Shown here piece by piece: positions 10,529 through 21,479 of a DNA stretch of 64,000 bases. The stretch comes from Campanula takesimana (taxonomy: Eukaryota; Streptophyta; Magnoliopsida; Asterales; Campanulaceae): NCBI GenBank assembly GCA_026119855.1, contig JAOWBW010000006.1, positions 1,984,001 through 2,048,000 on the forward strand, read 5' to 3'. The position numbers were made by a program, and so were the translations under genes. Under the pieces are notes generated by a model. That model had not been told where the DNA came from. It worked only from the letters and a program-made list of their open reading frames with translations, and did not search any database. Position 1 is the first letter of the stretch; every line of letters starts with the position of its first letter.

Positions 10529-11914
10529 ATGAAGTGGAAAAGAGCACTGTGTCACCGCCTGTTCCGCATTGAGTCCGAGGGTTCCTCAGCCACTACAATC
10601 CCTCCACACCGGAACCTTGGAATGACCGGCTCAGAGAAAAATAGTTGGGAAAGCAATGCCGCAAATGGTCAGACCAGCCCAACCAAAGAAGAGTTACTCC
10701 AAGCTTTGGAAGCCTCCAGGGCTCGGGAAGATATTACCAGGAAACACTACGAGGAAGCACGAGACCGGTTTGTCGGGTCAATGAGACGAAAAGGCGTTAA
10801 GGTTTTGTTTCAGACGGACGGGTCCTTCGTTGAGGTTTCTGACAATGAGGAAGGGGTCGAAACCACCCAACCTCCAAGTCACAACCAAACTCCACCCCCT
10901 CAACCTTACGAAAATACCAAATCCCCTCACTCTCCGTTTCAACACGTCACCACTCAAAGCTTGCCTCCCACTCAAGCTCCATACACTCCGCCTTACCCCG
11001 GATATAACATTCCCTTTGGGTTGCCTCCCATAAACACCCATGTATCACCATTCACACCGATCATGCCTCGACCATCACTCCCACGAGGTCTTCCTAATTA
11101 TACTCCCTCTCAGTTTGAGGTCTCCAATCAAAATCCCAAGAACTCAGTCACCATATATGGATAATTGGCCAACCACTGGATTCCGAGGTGACCCGTATCA
11201 TTTCTACGGTCTGAGACCTTTTGGACCACAAGTTCATTATGCACCTCCGACATACATTCCTGCGAACAACCAGGGTTATGGATATGCCTACACACCTCCA
11301 CCCCCGCAGAATCCTCTCAATCATCTATTGGGAAGGAGAAAGAAAATGGAAGTTCAGTATGAAAGGACACTCAATGAGCACCCCTTTTCATTGAATAGTA
11401 ATGATTCTCATCCCCGCCGCGCTCTGACCAACAATAGAAGAAGAGCCAAACGCTAATCCAGACCCGTTTCATAAGGTTTGAGGATTTCGGAATGCCTATA
11501 AGCAAGGTATTTGAGAGATTGGTTAAGCAAGGCCTCGCAAAGCCTCTTGTGAACTTCCAACCCAAAAACCCTGAGAAGTATCTCGATGTTAACAGGAAGT
11601 GTGCCTTCCACAGTTACCATGGACACAATACCGACGAGTGCCCTACTGTGAAACGTATCATTCTGGGTTTGATTGGGGAAGGAAAGCTTGAACCCCCTCA
11701 TGCCTCCGCCACATCCAACAGCCCGAGTGTCAACGTGCTTGGGATCGAGAGATCTAATTCTGTGACTTCTCTAAGGATCAACGAATGGAGTGGTATCCGC
11801 CCCAAGAGAAAGGAGACTGTGGTTGCCGGAGTCACCAACCCCAAAGTAGGAGAGCCAGTTTTGGGAAGGTTGACAAATGTCTGCAGGGCTAAATGCCCCG
11901 GGTTGGGAAATTGA
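10529..11914 (+). pseudogene. gag: Degenerate gag of E2 (Tat/Ogre-like)
   Basis: Gag would form the particle that packages element RNA. The first ATG in the open frame is at 10529. That frame stops at 11164 and gives a coiled-coil-like segment followed by a Pro-rich linker. A second open piece in another frame (to 11456) continues the Pro/Tyr-rich linker. A third (11492-11914) has the knuckle C-A-F-H-S-Y-H-G-H-N-T-D-E-C, a Cys-His-His-Cys variant typical of Tat Gag. The conserved central Gag block seen in E3 (FKMPDISKFKGNSCPMAH) is missing, so there is an internal deletion plus frameshifts. No protease or RT follows. The family call is good; function in this copy is unlikely. Confidence 0.7.
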
Positions 11915-13700
11915 TGGTGTTGTGGTCACCGTAACAGAGAGCAAAATCTCAAAACCCCTTCCACCGACCTCCCCTCAGGAAAGGTCAAAGTCCACTGTTA
12001 GAATGTGTAATAAGCCTTTAGGGAAAGTCAGTTAAGATGTCTGATAGGTCTAGTTAGAATCTTGACTCCCCGGTTAGTGCTATGTGGTGACCCTTTTGAA
12101 TCCATTGTCAATTTTCTTAATGAAATTATTATTATCATTACTACATTGTCAAAAGTTTACATAAAAAATGTGTGTGAGTCTTTTACTCAAATAAAAAAAT
12201 GTGTGTGTGTCAATCCTTATAAAAAGAAAAAAAATGTGTGAGTCTTTTACTCAAATAAAAAATGTGTGTGTCAATCCTCATTCAAAAAAAATGGAGATCG
12301 AGTTTTCTTAAAATAAAAAGTCAACTCTTTTCTAAAAGGCTAATCCGCTAATGAGGCGTTCCTCTCAAATCGTGGTTATAATTTCACCTTGAGGTTTAAA
12401 ATGCTAAAGTCCTTTGTGGTCTTGTCCACCGGAAACATAGACCAAGGAGCCCACATCCGAATTGGCGCCCACATGAACAAGAAGATCAAAACAAGTTGAG
12501 ACACCGTCCACAAGGAGAGGCCCATGCTTCGAAAAGCCAAGGGTGGGTACATCAAATGGAGAACTGTACCCTCGCCGAATGCCATGCATTAGGTTACGCA
12601 CCTCGAAAGGAAGTCGCCAAAAGGAGATGGCAAAAGACGAACTCGGTAATTGCAATGCCAAGCCAAATGGAAGCCTCGCGACATCTTTCCCGATGACACG
12701 GAGCCCGAGTTCCCCGTGGAAGACATGGAATGTGCCGCTGACAACCCCTCCAACAATTGAGGAAGAAAATGGACCATCGTACTTTATAGGAACCCATTCC
12801 CCAAAAAAAGAAAAAAAGAAAAAAAAAAGAGTGATGAGTCTTCCAGCCTCGTAGGATCTAGACTTTCATCAAAGTCCGTCCCGAACTATGTCTTTTTATT
12901 TTTGCAAAGGTCCGTACTTGGACATGTATGTACAAAGTTATCTCAATAAAAGAGTCATTTTCATTCTCTTCTCTCTAGACTTGAGACATTATTTGCAATA
13001 TATACATTTACTCTTGAAATTCCCTTGCTTGTTATGATCAATTGATTGCTACGTCCCTAAAATGATGAATTGACTTCTAAGCATAGTAGTCAATGACGAC
13101 TCATTAAGGACGAATGGACCTAACACGAATGAAAAATGCTAAATGCAAACAATTAATCTTCATGTGAATAAATATTGTGATCAATTGGCATGAAGAAACC
13201 ATTAATGGCAAGTCTTCCCTCATACACTTCCCCGATACACAACCCGATACACCTTTCTGAGACAAATTCCTGATGCACATCAAAGGCATCCCGAGACAGT
13301 GAAAAGGTGAGGACGTTGTTGCTCAACCACCAAGATTCAACCGTGATCGCACGTGCGCAACCAAGCAAAGGGCTTCCCGGATCGTCAAAATCAAAGCTAG
13401 AATCGATAAAGGGCTGCAGGAAAGCCAATGCCCAAGATAGCAAGCTGGGGCTAATGTTTACCTCCTCCCTCAAAAAAAACAAAAAAAAAAAAAAAAAGAG
13501 AAAAGGGAAAGGAAATGAATGTATGGAAAGAATGGAAGGAAATGGTGAAAACAAAGTTTGCCTCAAAAGGAGTTCACACCAAAGAGGGTTCACCCCAAGA
13601 GGTCCATCTCAAGGAGTTCACCCAAAGCAAAGTGAGCAACAACGTCCTCCGAGACAACAACAAAAGAAACCCAACTTCAGCAAAAGACGGCCTCATGGCC
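11915..13700 (+). other. E2 internal region without a recognisable gene
   Basis: About 1.8 kb follows the gag remnant. It contains AT-rich low-complexity tracts, A-runs at about 12796-12830 and 13465-13500, and a local tandem duplication at 12167-12285. Short frames exist but none resembles protease, RT, RNase H or integrase. A long minus frame at 13153-13593 is driven by the A-run and is not believable. Confidence 0.5.
12167..12285 (+). repeat. Short tandem repeat, about 65 bp, two copies
   Basis: Two copies of a phrase containing GAGTCTTTTACTCAAATAAA are each followed by TGTGTGTGTCAATCC. They are simple, recent and non-coding. Confidence 0.8.
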
Positions 13701-13755
13701 GAACTACGGCGACCTGAGCTCCTCACATTGAGAGGAACGTAGGCAACCTTCGGGT
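13701..13755 (+). other. Conserved structured motif (CTACG/CGTAG), copy A
   Basis: The sequence reads GAACTACG, then GACCTGAG, then an inner CCTC/GAGG pairing, then AACGTAGGCAACC. The outer stem is CTACG (13704-13708) with CGTAG (13738-13742). The same motif is found in E4, E3, E6 (two forms) and at the E2 3' end. Its position in non-coding sequence and the compensated inner stem suggest RNA structure. Confidence 0.6.
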
Positions 13756-14268
13756 CTGGTCATAGCATGAAATGAATCCATCAAACCTCGGTCCTCCCAA
13801 AATGACCCGGTTCTCTTACCTTGGTCCCATCAATGACCAATTTCCCAGATAATGACTAATTCTCTTGAACGCATTTTGATCTTGCCATTGATCGAATCTT
13901 AATCTCAATTGATCACAGCATTTTCACATGTTAAGGCTAATTGCTTGTTATAATCTTGACTTAATAATGAACATGGTCCATTCCAGTAATCATTTTGATG
14001 ATATTAACTGAGGCCAATTTCAAATGTCTCAACGAGTCTTCTTATCTACATCTTAGGAAAGAGCTAAACACTTGTATTCTGTCAAGCAAGGGCTTCCTCC
14101 CGTTTCATGATACATTGTTCATCAACATAAAGGGACTCTCTCCCGCCTAAATAAAGGCCCTTACATGTTTCCTCCAAAAAGATATATTGAGTCCCCATCC
14201 CGTCGAATTGGCTGGATCACTCATGAAAAAAAGAAGAGAAAAATAGAAAGAAAGGCACCAAAACAGTA

Positions 14269-14305
14269 GCCCGCTAGGTTGAAAACCCGCAGGGGCGGCC
14301 TTGGC
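14269..14305 (+). other. Predicted RNA hairpin, copy a
   Basis: The sequence reads GCCCGCTAGGTTGAAAACC, then CGCA, then GGGGCGGCC, then TTGGC. It is the same 37-nt element found in pairs in E3 and E4. The outer stem is damaged here (CTAGG opposite CCTTG). A second copy starts 74 bp downstream. Confidence 0.55.
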
Positions 14306-14342
14306 AAAAAACAGGGTGTGCCATGAAAGACGCAAAAAAGTA

Positions 14343-14379
14343 GCCCGCTAGGTTGAAAACCCACAAGGGGGGCCTAGGC
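14343..14379 (+). other. Predicted RNA hairpin, copy b
   Basis: This is the second copy of the 37-nt element. The outer stem CTAGG/CCTAG is intact, and the inner CCC/GGG encloses ACAA instead of a GNRA loop. It is followed by AAAAGAAAGGGTGC, as in the other copies. Confidence 0.6.
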
Positions 14380-14449
14380 AAAAGAAAGGGTGCGTCATGA
14401 AAAAGGGATGGGTTCCTAACCTCATTCCAAAGGTCAGAAGATGATATTG

Positions 14450-14545
14450 GGGCTACTCCGCCATCGACACCGACAAAGACATGGGGCTATGCCACCATCG
14501 ACGCCAACAAGGACATGGGGCTACCCCAACATCGACGACAAAAGG
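14450..14545 (+). repeat. 36-bp tandem repeat, three copies
   Basis: Three copies of GGGGCTA(C/T)..C..CATCGAC with AAGGACATGG joints. They are non-coding and lie in the E2 internal region. Confidence 0.7.
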
Positions 14546-14734
14546 GTTCTCTACTCCCGATCGCTCCTAATAAATGGACAAAGCTCCAAAGGACTTTATG
14601 CATAACAAACCTCATGGTTAAGTTAAAATCAAAATTTGACTGACATGCTTCATTAAAAAATTCACCTTGAGGAATGAGCACTTTGGAAATTTGCCCTTTT
14701 GGCATCATGCTTTTGATAAAAGATGTGTTTTTCC

Positions 14735-15051
14735 CCTTTCAAGTCGTGTCGCACTTGAGGGTGTGTTTTGTGAAAAAAATGTGTTTTTTCCCTTTCAAAT
14801 CATGTTGGGCATTTGAGGGTGTATTTTGAATGTTGTGTCGTCCCCCTTTCAAGTCGCGTCGGGCACTTGAGGGTGTGTTTTATGAAAAAATTATGTTTTT
14901 TTCCATTTCAAATCACGTTGGGCATTTGAGGGTGTATATTAAATGTTGTGTCGTCCCCCTTTCAAGTCGCGTCGGGCACTTGAGGGTGTGTTTTGTTAAA
15001 AATTGTGTTTTTTCCCTTTTAAATCGCGTTGGGCATTTGAGGGTGTATTTT
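14735..15051 (+). repeat. Tandem array of about 120-bp dimers in E2
   Basis: Two alternating half-units are seen, one with CTTTCAAGTCGCGTCGGGCA and the other with CATTTCAAATCACGTTGGGC. Each ends in TTTGAGGGTGT or CTTGAGGGTGT. Nearly three dimers are present and the last is cut by the E3 LTR at 15052. A frame at 14830-15186 crosses the array but is repeat-derived. Confidence 0.85.
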
Positions 15052-16043
15052 TGTAGACACCCCGCCTCGGACCGCTCACCCCGATTGCACACTTGGTTTT
15101 GTGTTTCTCCTTCTTCTAAGTGTTTTCTTTTAGTTTCTGTTACTTTGGTTAAGTTCCAGACGGACTCCGTTAAGTCCCGGGACTAAACTGAATAACAGTT
15201 CTAACTTTCTAGTCCATTATGTCAAAAATTGCTTCACAGAGTCGCACGTCTCCGCCCCTTGAGGCCAGACGCGCACGCCTTCAGCCGCCTAGGTGGGATG
15301 CGCGCGCTTCTGGGGCGTGTCAGTTACAGATTCTGCCCAAGAATCTCTCCCTTGCTCATTATACATGATTTTGCCCGGGAAATATTTCTTGGAGACTCCG
15401 TTTGGCTCCAAAAACGGTCATTTTTCAACTATAAAAACCCCTCCAATCCATCATTGGAGGGAGGACCTTGAAAATCATTATTTTTAGACCTTTTATTCAC
15501 TTCTTTCCTAGACCTCTCCTTTGGGATTTCTTCAACAAAGTATTCAACCTCTTCTTCAAGGCTTTACAAGAGGTTCTCTTTTGAAGGATACTATAGGTAA
15601 ATGTCTTAAACATTTCTCTTCTTCTCCTCCTTCTTCTTCTTCTTCAATCAAATGTGCAATCACCCAAAACCATTTGGGACATGACACCAATGGTCCTTTT
15701 ATTACATTGAATTAGCCTAGGAGTCATCTCCCTACATTTTAACTCTAAAACCCTTTTTATCATCATTTTAATAGGAAGAACACATTTATCTTTAAAAGTG
15801 AATTATGAACAAACAAGACCGACTTTGCACGGGCGAAATGGGTGTTTAAGTACTTCCCATTTCGTAACCTAACCCCCGAACCCCTCATCTCAAGAATCTT
15901 TGGTTTCGTAATCAATAAAAAAGGCTATTTTCTTAGGGTTTCTTGCGTTCCTCTAAAACGTGGTGGCGACTCTTAAAATCAAGTAGACATCCTAGGAAAT
16001 TCACGCGCTCTAGCCAAGCCGTGGTCTCCCCGGGGTATCTACA
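15052..16043 (+). repeat. 5' LTR of E3
   Basis: A 992-bp LTR with an 11-of-12 terminal inverted repeat. GC boxes lie at about 15242-15325, and a TATA box (TATAAAAA) is at 15430-15437. The left flank is a tandem array of E2; the 5 bp there have no partner because the right side was deleted. Confidence 0.9.
15242..15325. promoter_or_regulatory. GC-box cluster upstream of the E3 LTR TATA box
   Basis: Boxes CGCACG, GCGCACGCC and TGCGCGCGCTTCTGG lie 105-190 bp upstream of TATAAAAA. The right LTR has less decayed versions (GCGCGCGCC, 48741-48830). The flank contains CAGATTCTG. Confidence 0.6.
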
Positions 16044-16044
16044 G

Positions 16045-16063
16045 TGGCGACTCCGCTGGGGAC
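16045..16063 (+). promoter_or_regulatory. Primer binding site of E3
   Basis: TGGCGACTCCGCTGGGGAC begins two bases after the LTR end; it is identical over 18 bp to the E2 site. Confidence 0.85.
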
Positions 16064-17198
16064 GCTTGAGGGTTAAACTTGTGTTTCTGTTCATAATTCA
16101 CTTTTCTGGGCATTCTGGAAATTGACATGGGAAGCGCGCGCCTCAGACCTTCATGGTCCAAAGCGCGCGCGCCCCGCGTCAAATTCCAGAATCGCCCGTC
16201 TTCCATGCGTTCTTCCTATTCTTCCTGCTATTTCGTGCTGACAAACATTACAGGGGTTCCTTCACACAATCAGGACCAGGGCGATCCCCTGAGTTCATAA
16301 GTTTCTGATAATCTGACAGGTGAGCCCAGAAGCGGGCGCCTCCCAGGTACAATGCGTCAGGCGCGCGCTTCCCACAACACTAGCCAGAGGCGCGCGCTTC
16401 TGGGTCAATTTCCAGGGCAAGAACAGATTTTAGTGACTGAACAGAACAGTTGGGTGTGGGCACAGTTGCCTGCATCAGGACAGAATTGAACCCTTGGACT
16501 GTTTAATTTTATGTTTTATTTACCGGTCACACGGGTGATTCGGGAGTTGTAATTTACGTGCTTATGTGTTTTTTATCTTTTCTTTTAAAAAAAAAAAAGT
16601 AAAATTTTTTTGTCACGTGATGGACCTCACACTACATGCACATTACTCCTATAAATTGCTCACTATCGAGTCGCACAAGTCCAACCCCAAACCCGTCGAG
16701 GCCCGTCCTAGAAAGTTTCAAGCTCCACTCGACCTTGTCTATTTCGAAGCGGTAAACCTCAGCACGTGGCGTAGTTCATGACTACATGCCGGGGGTGACC
16801 TTTAAACCTCTCTTTAGCCAAGCACAAACCACACAATTCTAGTTAGGGTCTAACACTCCGTGACCAAGTCGGTTTCCATGTACCGAGATTTCCCTAAATT
16901 AATGTTTTCAAATCATACATGCCAACTTGTTGAAACGGACGCAATAAAAATCCGTCCCCAAAAGTGGTTATTATGGCCGAAAATAAAAAAATCCATCCCC
17001 GCATGTATGCTTTACTACATTAATTTAGTTTATTCCCGACACATGTAGGATTCACAAACGCGATGGAATCCGATGAGTATATGGGACCGCGAGATGGTCT
17101 ATATACTTGTGTGACGATTCCATTATCTTCTTAGAAACCCCAAAAGGGACCCATTCCCTCCGACTTATAAAATAATAAAAAAAAGAGTCTTTTTTCTT
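16064..17198 (+). other. E3 leader with GC-box clusters
   Basis: This is a 1.1-kb untranslated leader. Two GC-box clusters (16133-16180, 16330-16405) have boxes such as AAGCGCGCGCCTC, each bounded by CCAGAA or TCTGG. GGGCACAGTTGCCTG lies at 16458-16472. From about 16630 the leader is shared with O1, E4 and E6. No reading frame is convincing. Confidence 0.7.
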
Positions 17199-18371
17199 AT
17201 GTGGTTCGAGTCGTGTGCCCAACTGTGTGTTCTCAACCTCTTCATGGACCGAAAGTGTGAACCGAGACTGACAAGGGCTACTTCTCCAATTATAGGTCCG
17301 ATTGGTACTCTCCGCATCTACAGGGATTCATCGAACAGGCTTGTCCGTGAACCGATCACTCCAACAGCTTCTACATCATCAATGGCCGGCGACTCCAGCA
17401 CCAACAACGCCATGACTCTCGAACAGCTTTCTTCCATGGTTCAAACACTCCAACAACAAGTCTCTACCCTTAACCAAGAGGCTCAAACCAAAGAAGCCTT
17501 GTGGCAAGCTCATGTCGACAGTCAAAGGGAGGCCCACGAGGCCGAGGTTGACCAACTGAAAGCCAAGCTCCTCAAGCTCTCCAAGAACAAGGGTGTTAAT
17601 GAAAATGAGGAATCCGAGTGGACCGAGGGTTTGTTTGAAAGCCCATATGTCAGTGCCCGCACCAAAAAAGTGGGGAAACCAAGCACCGACAACAGCGACC
17701 CCAAAATGGTCGATTCCATCATGGCCTACATTGATCAGAAATTCGACGGCCTCAACATGGGAAAAGGCTCCAACACAAGCCTTTATCAGTCATCCATCCT
17801 TATGAGCACGATGGCTGCTCTCCCCGACAAATTCAAGATGCCGGACATTAGCAAGTTTAAGGGCAACTCATGCCCGATGGCTCACATCGAGACTTACATT
17901 TGGGCTATGGTTCTGAAGAAGGTCTCCCTAAAAGTTATGGCTCAATGCTTTCCTCTCACTCTTGAAGGGGCGGCAAAGGATTGGTATGCAACTCTCCCGC
18001 TCACTGTCCGTCTTGATTGGGATGCCGCTATGCTTGCCCTCAAAAATCAATATCAAGGCAACACCACTCACCGGCCCACAAGGAAAGAGCTCGAGAATAC
18101 CACTCAAAGAGACAACGAGTCCTTCATTGACTTCACAAGGAGATGGAATGACAAACTCTTTGAAATTGTTGAGAGGGCAAACATAAAAAAGCAAATGGAC
18201 ATCTTTCTCAAGTGTCTCAAGATTGATCTCCGCACCCACCTAAGTAGGGATTGCTACTCCGACTTCTCCCAAATGTATGAGACTGGGGTACGCATGGATG
18301 ACTTGCTCAAGGAAATTAAAAAGGCCACTCCTACTTACCGATACAAGGCCGCCTCTAGTTCAAATTGTTAA
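17199..18371 (+). pseudogene. gag: gag of E3, 3'-truncated by a deletion
   Basis: This is the structural Gag of a Tat element. The frame opens at ATG 17199, but ATG 17382 (MAGDSS) is the likelier start because the related E4 and O1 proteins start there. A coiled coil lies at about residues 80-130. The central Gag domain includes FKMPDISKFKGNSCPMAH, TYIWAM, LEGAAKDWY and RRWNDKL. The frame ends abruptly after YRYKAASS, where E4 continues for several hundred residues with zinc knuckle and protease. The next bases belong to the start of RT, so a deletion has removed the knuckle and protease and joined gag to pol out of frame. Confidence 0.9.
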
Positions 18372-19574
18372 TCTGGGTACCAACGAAGAGCCGAAAGAAA
18401 TGAAGATTGGCAGCTTCTTCAAGGGGGAAGACAAAGACAAATTGACTGCACTGCTCAGAGAATTTGTGGATGTATTCGCATGGTTGTACAAAGACATGTC
18501 GGGTTTGGACAGAAAGGTCGCGGAGCACAAAATTCCGATCAGAGAGGACGCCAAGCCAGTAAAGCAGAAGCTCAGAAAGATCAAGCCAGAATGGTCTCTA
18601 CAAGTCAAAGAAGAGATTGAAAAGCTCCTCAGTGTGGGTTTCATCAAAGTCATTGAGTATCCGACTTGGCTAGCCAACATTGTGACAGTCAGAAAGGCAA
18701 ACGGCAAGGTTCGAGTTTGTGTGGACTTTCGGGATTTGAACAAAGCTTCCCCGAAAGATGATTTTCCACTACCAAACATCGACATGCTCGTCGATTCAAC
18801 TGCCAACTATGAAGTCCGCTCATTTGTGGACGGTTTTGCCGGTTATAATCAGATTCTCATGTCCGAAGAGGATCAACACAAGACAGCTTTCACAACTCCG
18901 TGGGGCACTTTCTGCTACACAGTCATGCCGTTCGGACTAAGGAATGATGGGGATACTTACCAGAGGGCTGTTACTGATCTATTCCATGACATGATTCATA
19001 AAGAGATCGAGGTCTATGTAGACGAGATGATCATCCATTCGAAGGGAACCAATGGTCAACATTTGTTCGATGTTCGCAAATTCTTTGAAAGGCTTCGACA
19101 ACACAAGATGAGACTCAATCCCGCAAAGTGCACTTTTGGGGTCATCAGAGGAAAGGTTCTAGGTTACATGGTCACTGAAAGAGGAATTGAAGCCGATCCC
19201 TCCAAGATCAAGGCAATCATTGACATGCCTCCCCCAAGGACGAAGAAAGAAATCAAAGGTTTCATGGGCAGACTTCAATACATCAGTCGGTTTGTGCACC
19301 AACTCAGTTCCATGTGTGAGCCGATCTTCAAGCTAATAAAAAAGAATGTGGCTCTAGAATGGACCGATGCGTGCCAAGAAGCCTTCGACCAAGTGAAGCA
19401 TTACTTGACATGCCCTCTAGTTTTGGTTCCACCACACAAAGAGAAGCCTCTCTTGCTCTATCTCACTGTCAATGATGAAGCCCTAGGGGCTATGTTAGCA
19501 CAAGAACAGCGAGACTCCACAAAAGAGAATGCTATCTACTTTGTCAGCCGTCGGTTTCAAGGAGCTTAAAAGAA
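18358..19574 (+). pseudogene. pol: E3 reverse transcriptase (5' part of pol)
   Basis: RNA-templated DNA synthesis. The frame begins at the deletion joint with VNLGTNEEPKEMKIG and contains RT motifs such as KVRVCVDFRDLNKASPKDDF, GYNQILM, FCYTVMPFGLRN and the catalytic box. The box reads YVDE where E4 has YVDD, so one metal-binding Asp has become Glu. NDGDTYQR replaces NAGASYQR just before. A stop (19567-19569) follows SRRFQGA, and E4 interrupts the gene at 19580. The rest of pol is at 43435-45464. Confidence 0.9.
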
Positions 19575-19579
19575 CTACT

Positions 19580-20582
19580 TGTAGATACCCCGGGGGAACC
19601 ACGGCTTGGCTAGAGCGCGTGAATTATCCTAGGATGTCTAACTTGTTTTTAGAGTCGCCACCTATGTTTTGAGGAACATAAGAAAAACCTATTGATAATA
19701 GCCTAAGTTTGATTACGAAAACAGAGATTCTTTGTTTTGAGGTTCGGGGGTTAGGTTACGAGATGGGAAGTATCGAAACACCCATCTCGCCCAACTAAAG
19801 TTGGTCTTGCTTGATCAAAATCTACATGGATGATAAACGTTCTTCTTCTTCTTCTTCTTCTTCTTCTTTAAATCATAAAAAGGGGTTTTAAAATAGAGTT
19901 TGGGATGTAGGAGATAACTCTTTAACCGACCTCAATGAGATGGGTGATCATTAGAGTCATGTCCCAAAATGATTTGGGTGATTGCACTTTGATAAAACAA
20001 AAAGAAAGAGAAAAGAGATGAAGTTAAGAAGAGGAAAGAAATAACTTTACCTAGACTTCAAGAGACTTCAAACACTTCTTGATGAATTCTTTGGAGAAAT
20101 CCTTTGGAAATGCTTTGTAAGTGTGAAATTTTAGTGTCTTATTGGGAATGTAAGATTGAGAGCCCAAGGCCCTTAAAAATGGAGGTAAAAGGGGGGGGGT
20201 TTATAGGTGAAAGAGAGATGTTTTTGGTTCCAAAACTCAGTCACCAAGAAATCTTTCCCGGGCAAAATCCTGTAAATTGAGCAAGGGAGAGAATCCTGGC
20301 CAGAAATCTGTAACCGACGCCCAGAGGCGCGCGCTTCCTGCTTTGGGGGCGGGAGGCGCGCACGTCTGGATCCTCCTGTCGGAGGCGCGCGACTCAGAGA
20401 AGGAGATTTTGACAGAATGGACTAGAAAGTCAGCCCTGTTATTCAGTTTAGTCCCTGGACTTAACGAAGTCAGTCAGGAACTTAACGGAAGTGACAGAAA
20501 CTAACGAGAAACACTTAAAATGGGGAGAAACACAAGATCAAATGTGCAATCGGGGTGAGCGGTCCAAGGCGGGGTGTATACA
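19580..20582 (-). repeat. 3' LTR of E4
   Basis: Starts TGTAGATACCCC on the plus strand and ends GTATACA. On the minus strand GC boxes (about 20318-20395) lie 115-190 bp upstream of a TATA box (plus strand TTTATA at 20200-20205), next to a run of nine Gs (20191-20199). A TTC/CTT microsatellite is at about 19840-19870. Confidence 0.9.
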
Positions 20583-20593
20583 GAGCCCCTCGG
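20583..20593 (-). promoter_or_regulatory. Polypurine tract of E4
   Basis: The minus strand reads CCGAGGGGCTC directly before the 3' LTR. The same 11 bases precede the 3' LTRs of E2, E3 and E6. Confidence 0.75.
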
Positions 20594-20754
20594 CGACGTG
20601 GATTGCAAAGTAAAATGCGTCGACGAAAGTTAAAAACACCCGCCGAGGACATCAAAGACTCGATGAAAGCAGGAATTTGAAATTGCGAGAGATAGTGGTA
20701 CGCTCCCTGTGTGAGCGGCTTTTGTTGATAGAGGGGGTGGCATGATCCGTTAGG

Positions 20755-20890
20755 TGAACCTACCGGCTGAATATGTTGAATGAGGCCGTTAGTAAACCTT
20801 TGAACGAGGCCGTTAGTGAACCTTTGGAGAGGCCGTTAGTGAACCTTTGAAGAGGCCGTTAGTGAACCTTTGTTGACGAATCCGTTAGTG
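20755..20890 (-). repeat. Minisatellite in the E4 3' region
   Basis: About five copies of a 23-27 bp unit containing GAGGCCGTTAGTGAACCTTT. It lies between the aORF promoter region and the 3' LTR, the position where Ogre/Tat elements are known to be hypervariable. Confidence 0.85.
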
Positions 20891-20893
20891 AAA

Positions 20894-21244
20894 TTCGTAG
20901 ATGAAATATTGCTTTGAAGTCGCGTGCCACTTGGAGTCACACTTGACTTTTGACTTGTGGGGTGCGGGCACAGTTGACTGTGACCAGAAGAATGTTTCTG
21001 CTGGGGATAAAATGTTGAGATTGACTCTTAAGGGGGGTATGGCACCCGTGACAGAACTTAGGGAGTTCGGAATCTGGAGAAGGACAGCCTACTTTTGAGT
21101 GGGAGTTTCTATCCTACTTTCGATCTTTGACATGCCTTAAGGGTGGACCAGAAGAAGGTGTGCCTCAACTGGGTGTCCGAGGATCGGGGCTGTGTCTTGA
21201 TTTAGGCTGGAGATTTCTGACAAGCCCTTTTCTGAAGTGATCTA
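20894..21244 (+). other. E4 3' untranslated region upstream of the aORF
   Basis: No gene is seen. It contains GGGCACAGTTGACTG at 20966-20980. On the E4 sense RNA this is complementary over 11 nt to GGGCACAGTTG in the E4 leader (plus-strand position 42022-42036). Confidence 0.55.
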
Positions 21245-21384
21245 GACATGGGAGGCGCGCGCTTTCCTCTGTAGGCTTGGGACGCGCGCGCATTTCAGAC
21301 CGCTCGCGGGTGGCGCGCGCGTCTGGGAGGCAGAATTCCGGGCTTGACATTTGCTGGCCAAAAGACCCCCCAACAGCTATAATA
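21245..21384 (+). promoter_or_regulatory. Promoter-like region of the E4 antisense ORF
   Basis: Three or four GC boxes (GGAGGCGCGCGCTTTCC, GACGCGCGCGCATTTC, GGCGCGCGCGTCTGG) at 21253-21330 are followed by CTATAATATCAGC at 21376-21388, about 100 bp upstream of the aORF ATG. E3 has the same arrangement in mirror image at 47328-47460, with CTATAATATCAGCTCC conserved. This copies the box-then-TATA order of the LTRs, and so suggests an independent antisense promoter. Confidence 0.6.
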
Positions 21385-21479
21385 TCAGCTTCTGTTCGAC
21401 CACTTGATTCTCACAGCTCCTTTCTGCCATTTTTGAACATCATATTGTTGCTCAACTTTGCTTGTGATCAACATTTTCC

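Noticed and set aside
13153..13593. 146-codon minus frame with a Phe-rich stretch
   Set aside because: The Phe run is the complement of an A-run; no homology or conserved neighbour supports it.
14830..15186. 118-codon frame crossing the tandem array and the start of the E3 LTR
   Set aside because: It spans a repeat array and an insertion boundary, so it cannot be an old gene.
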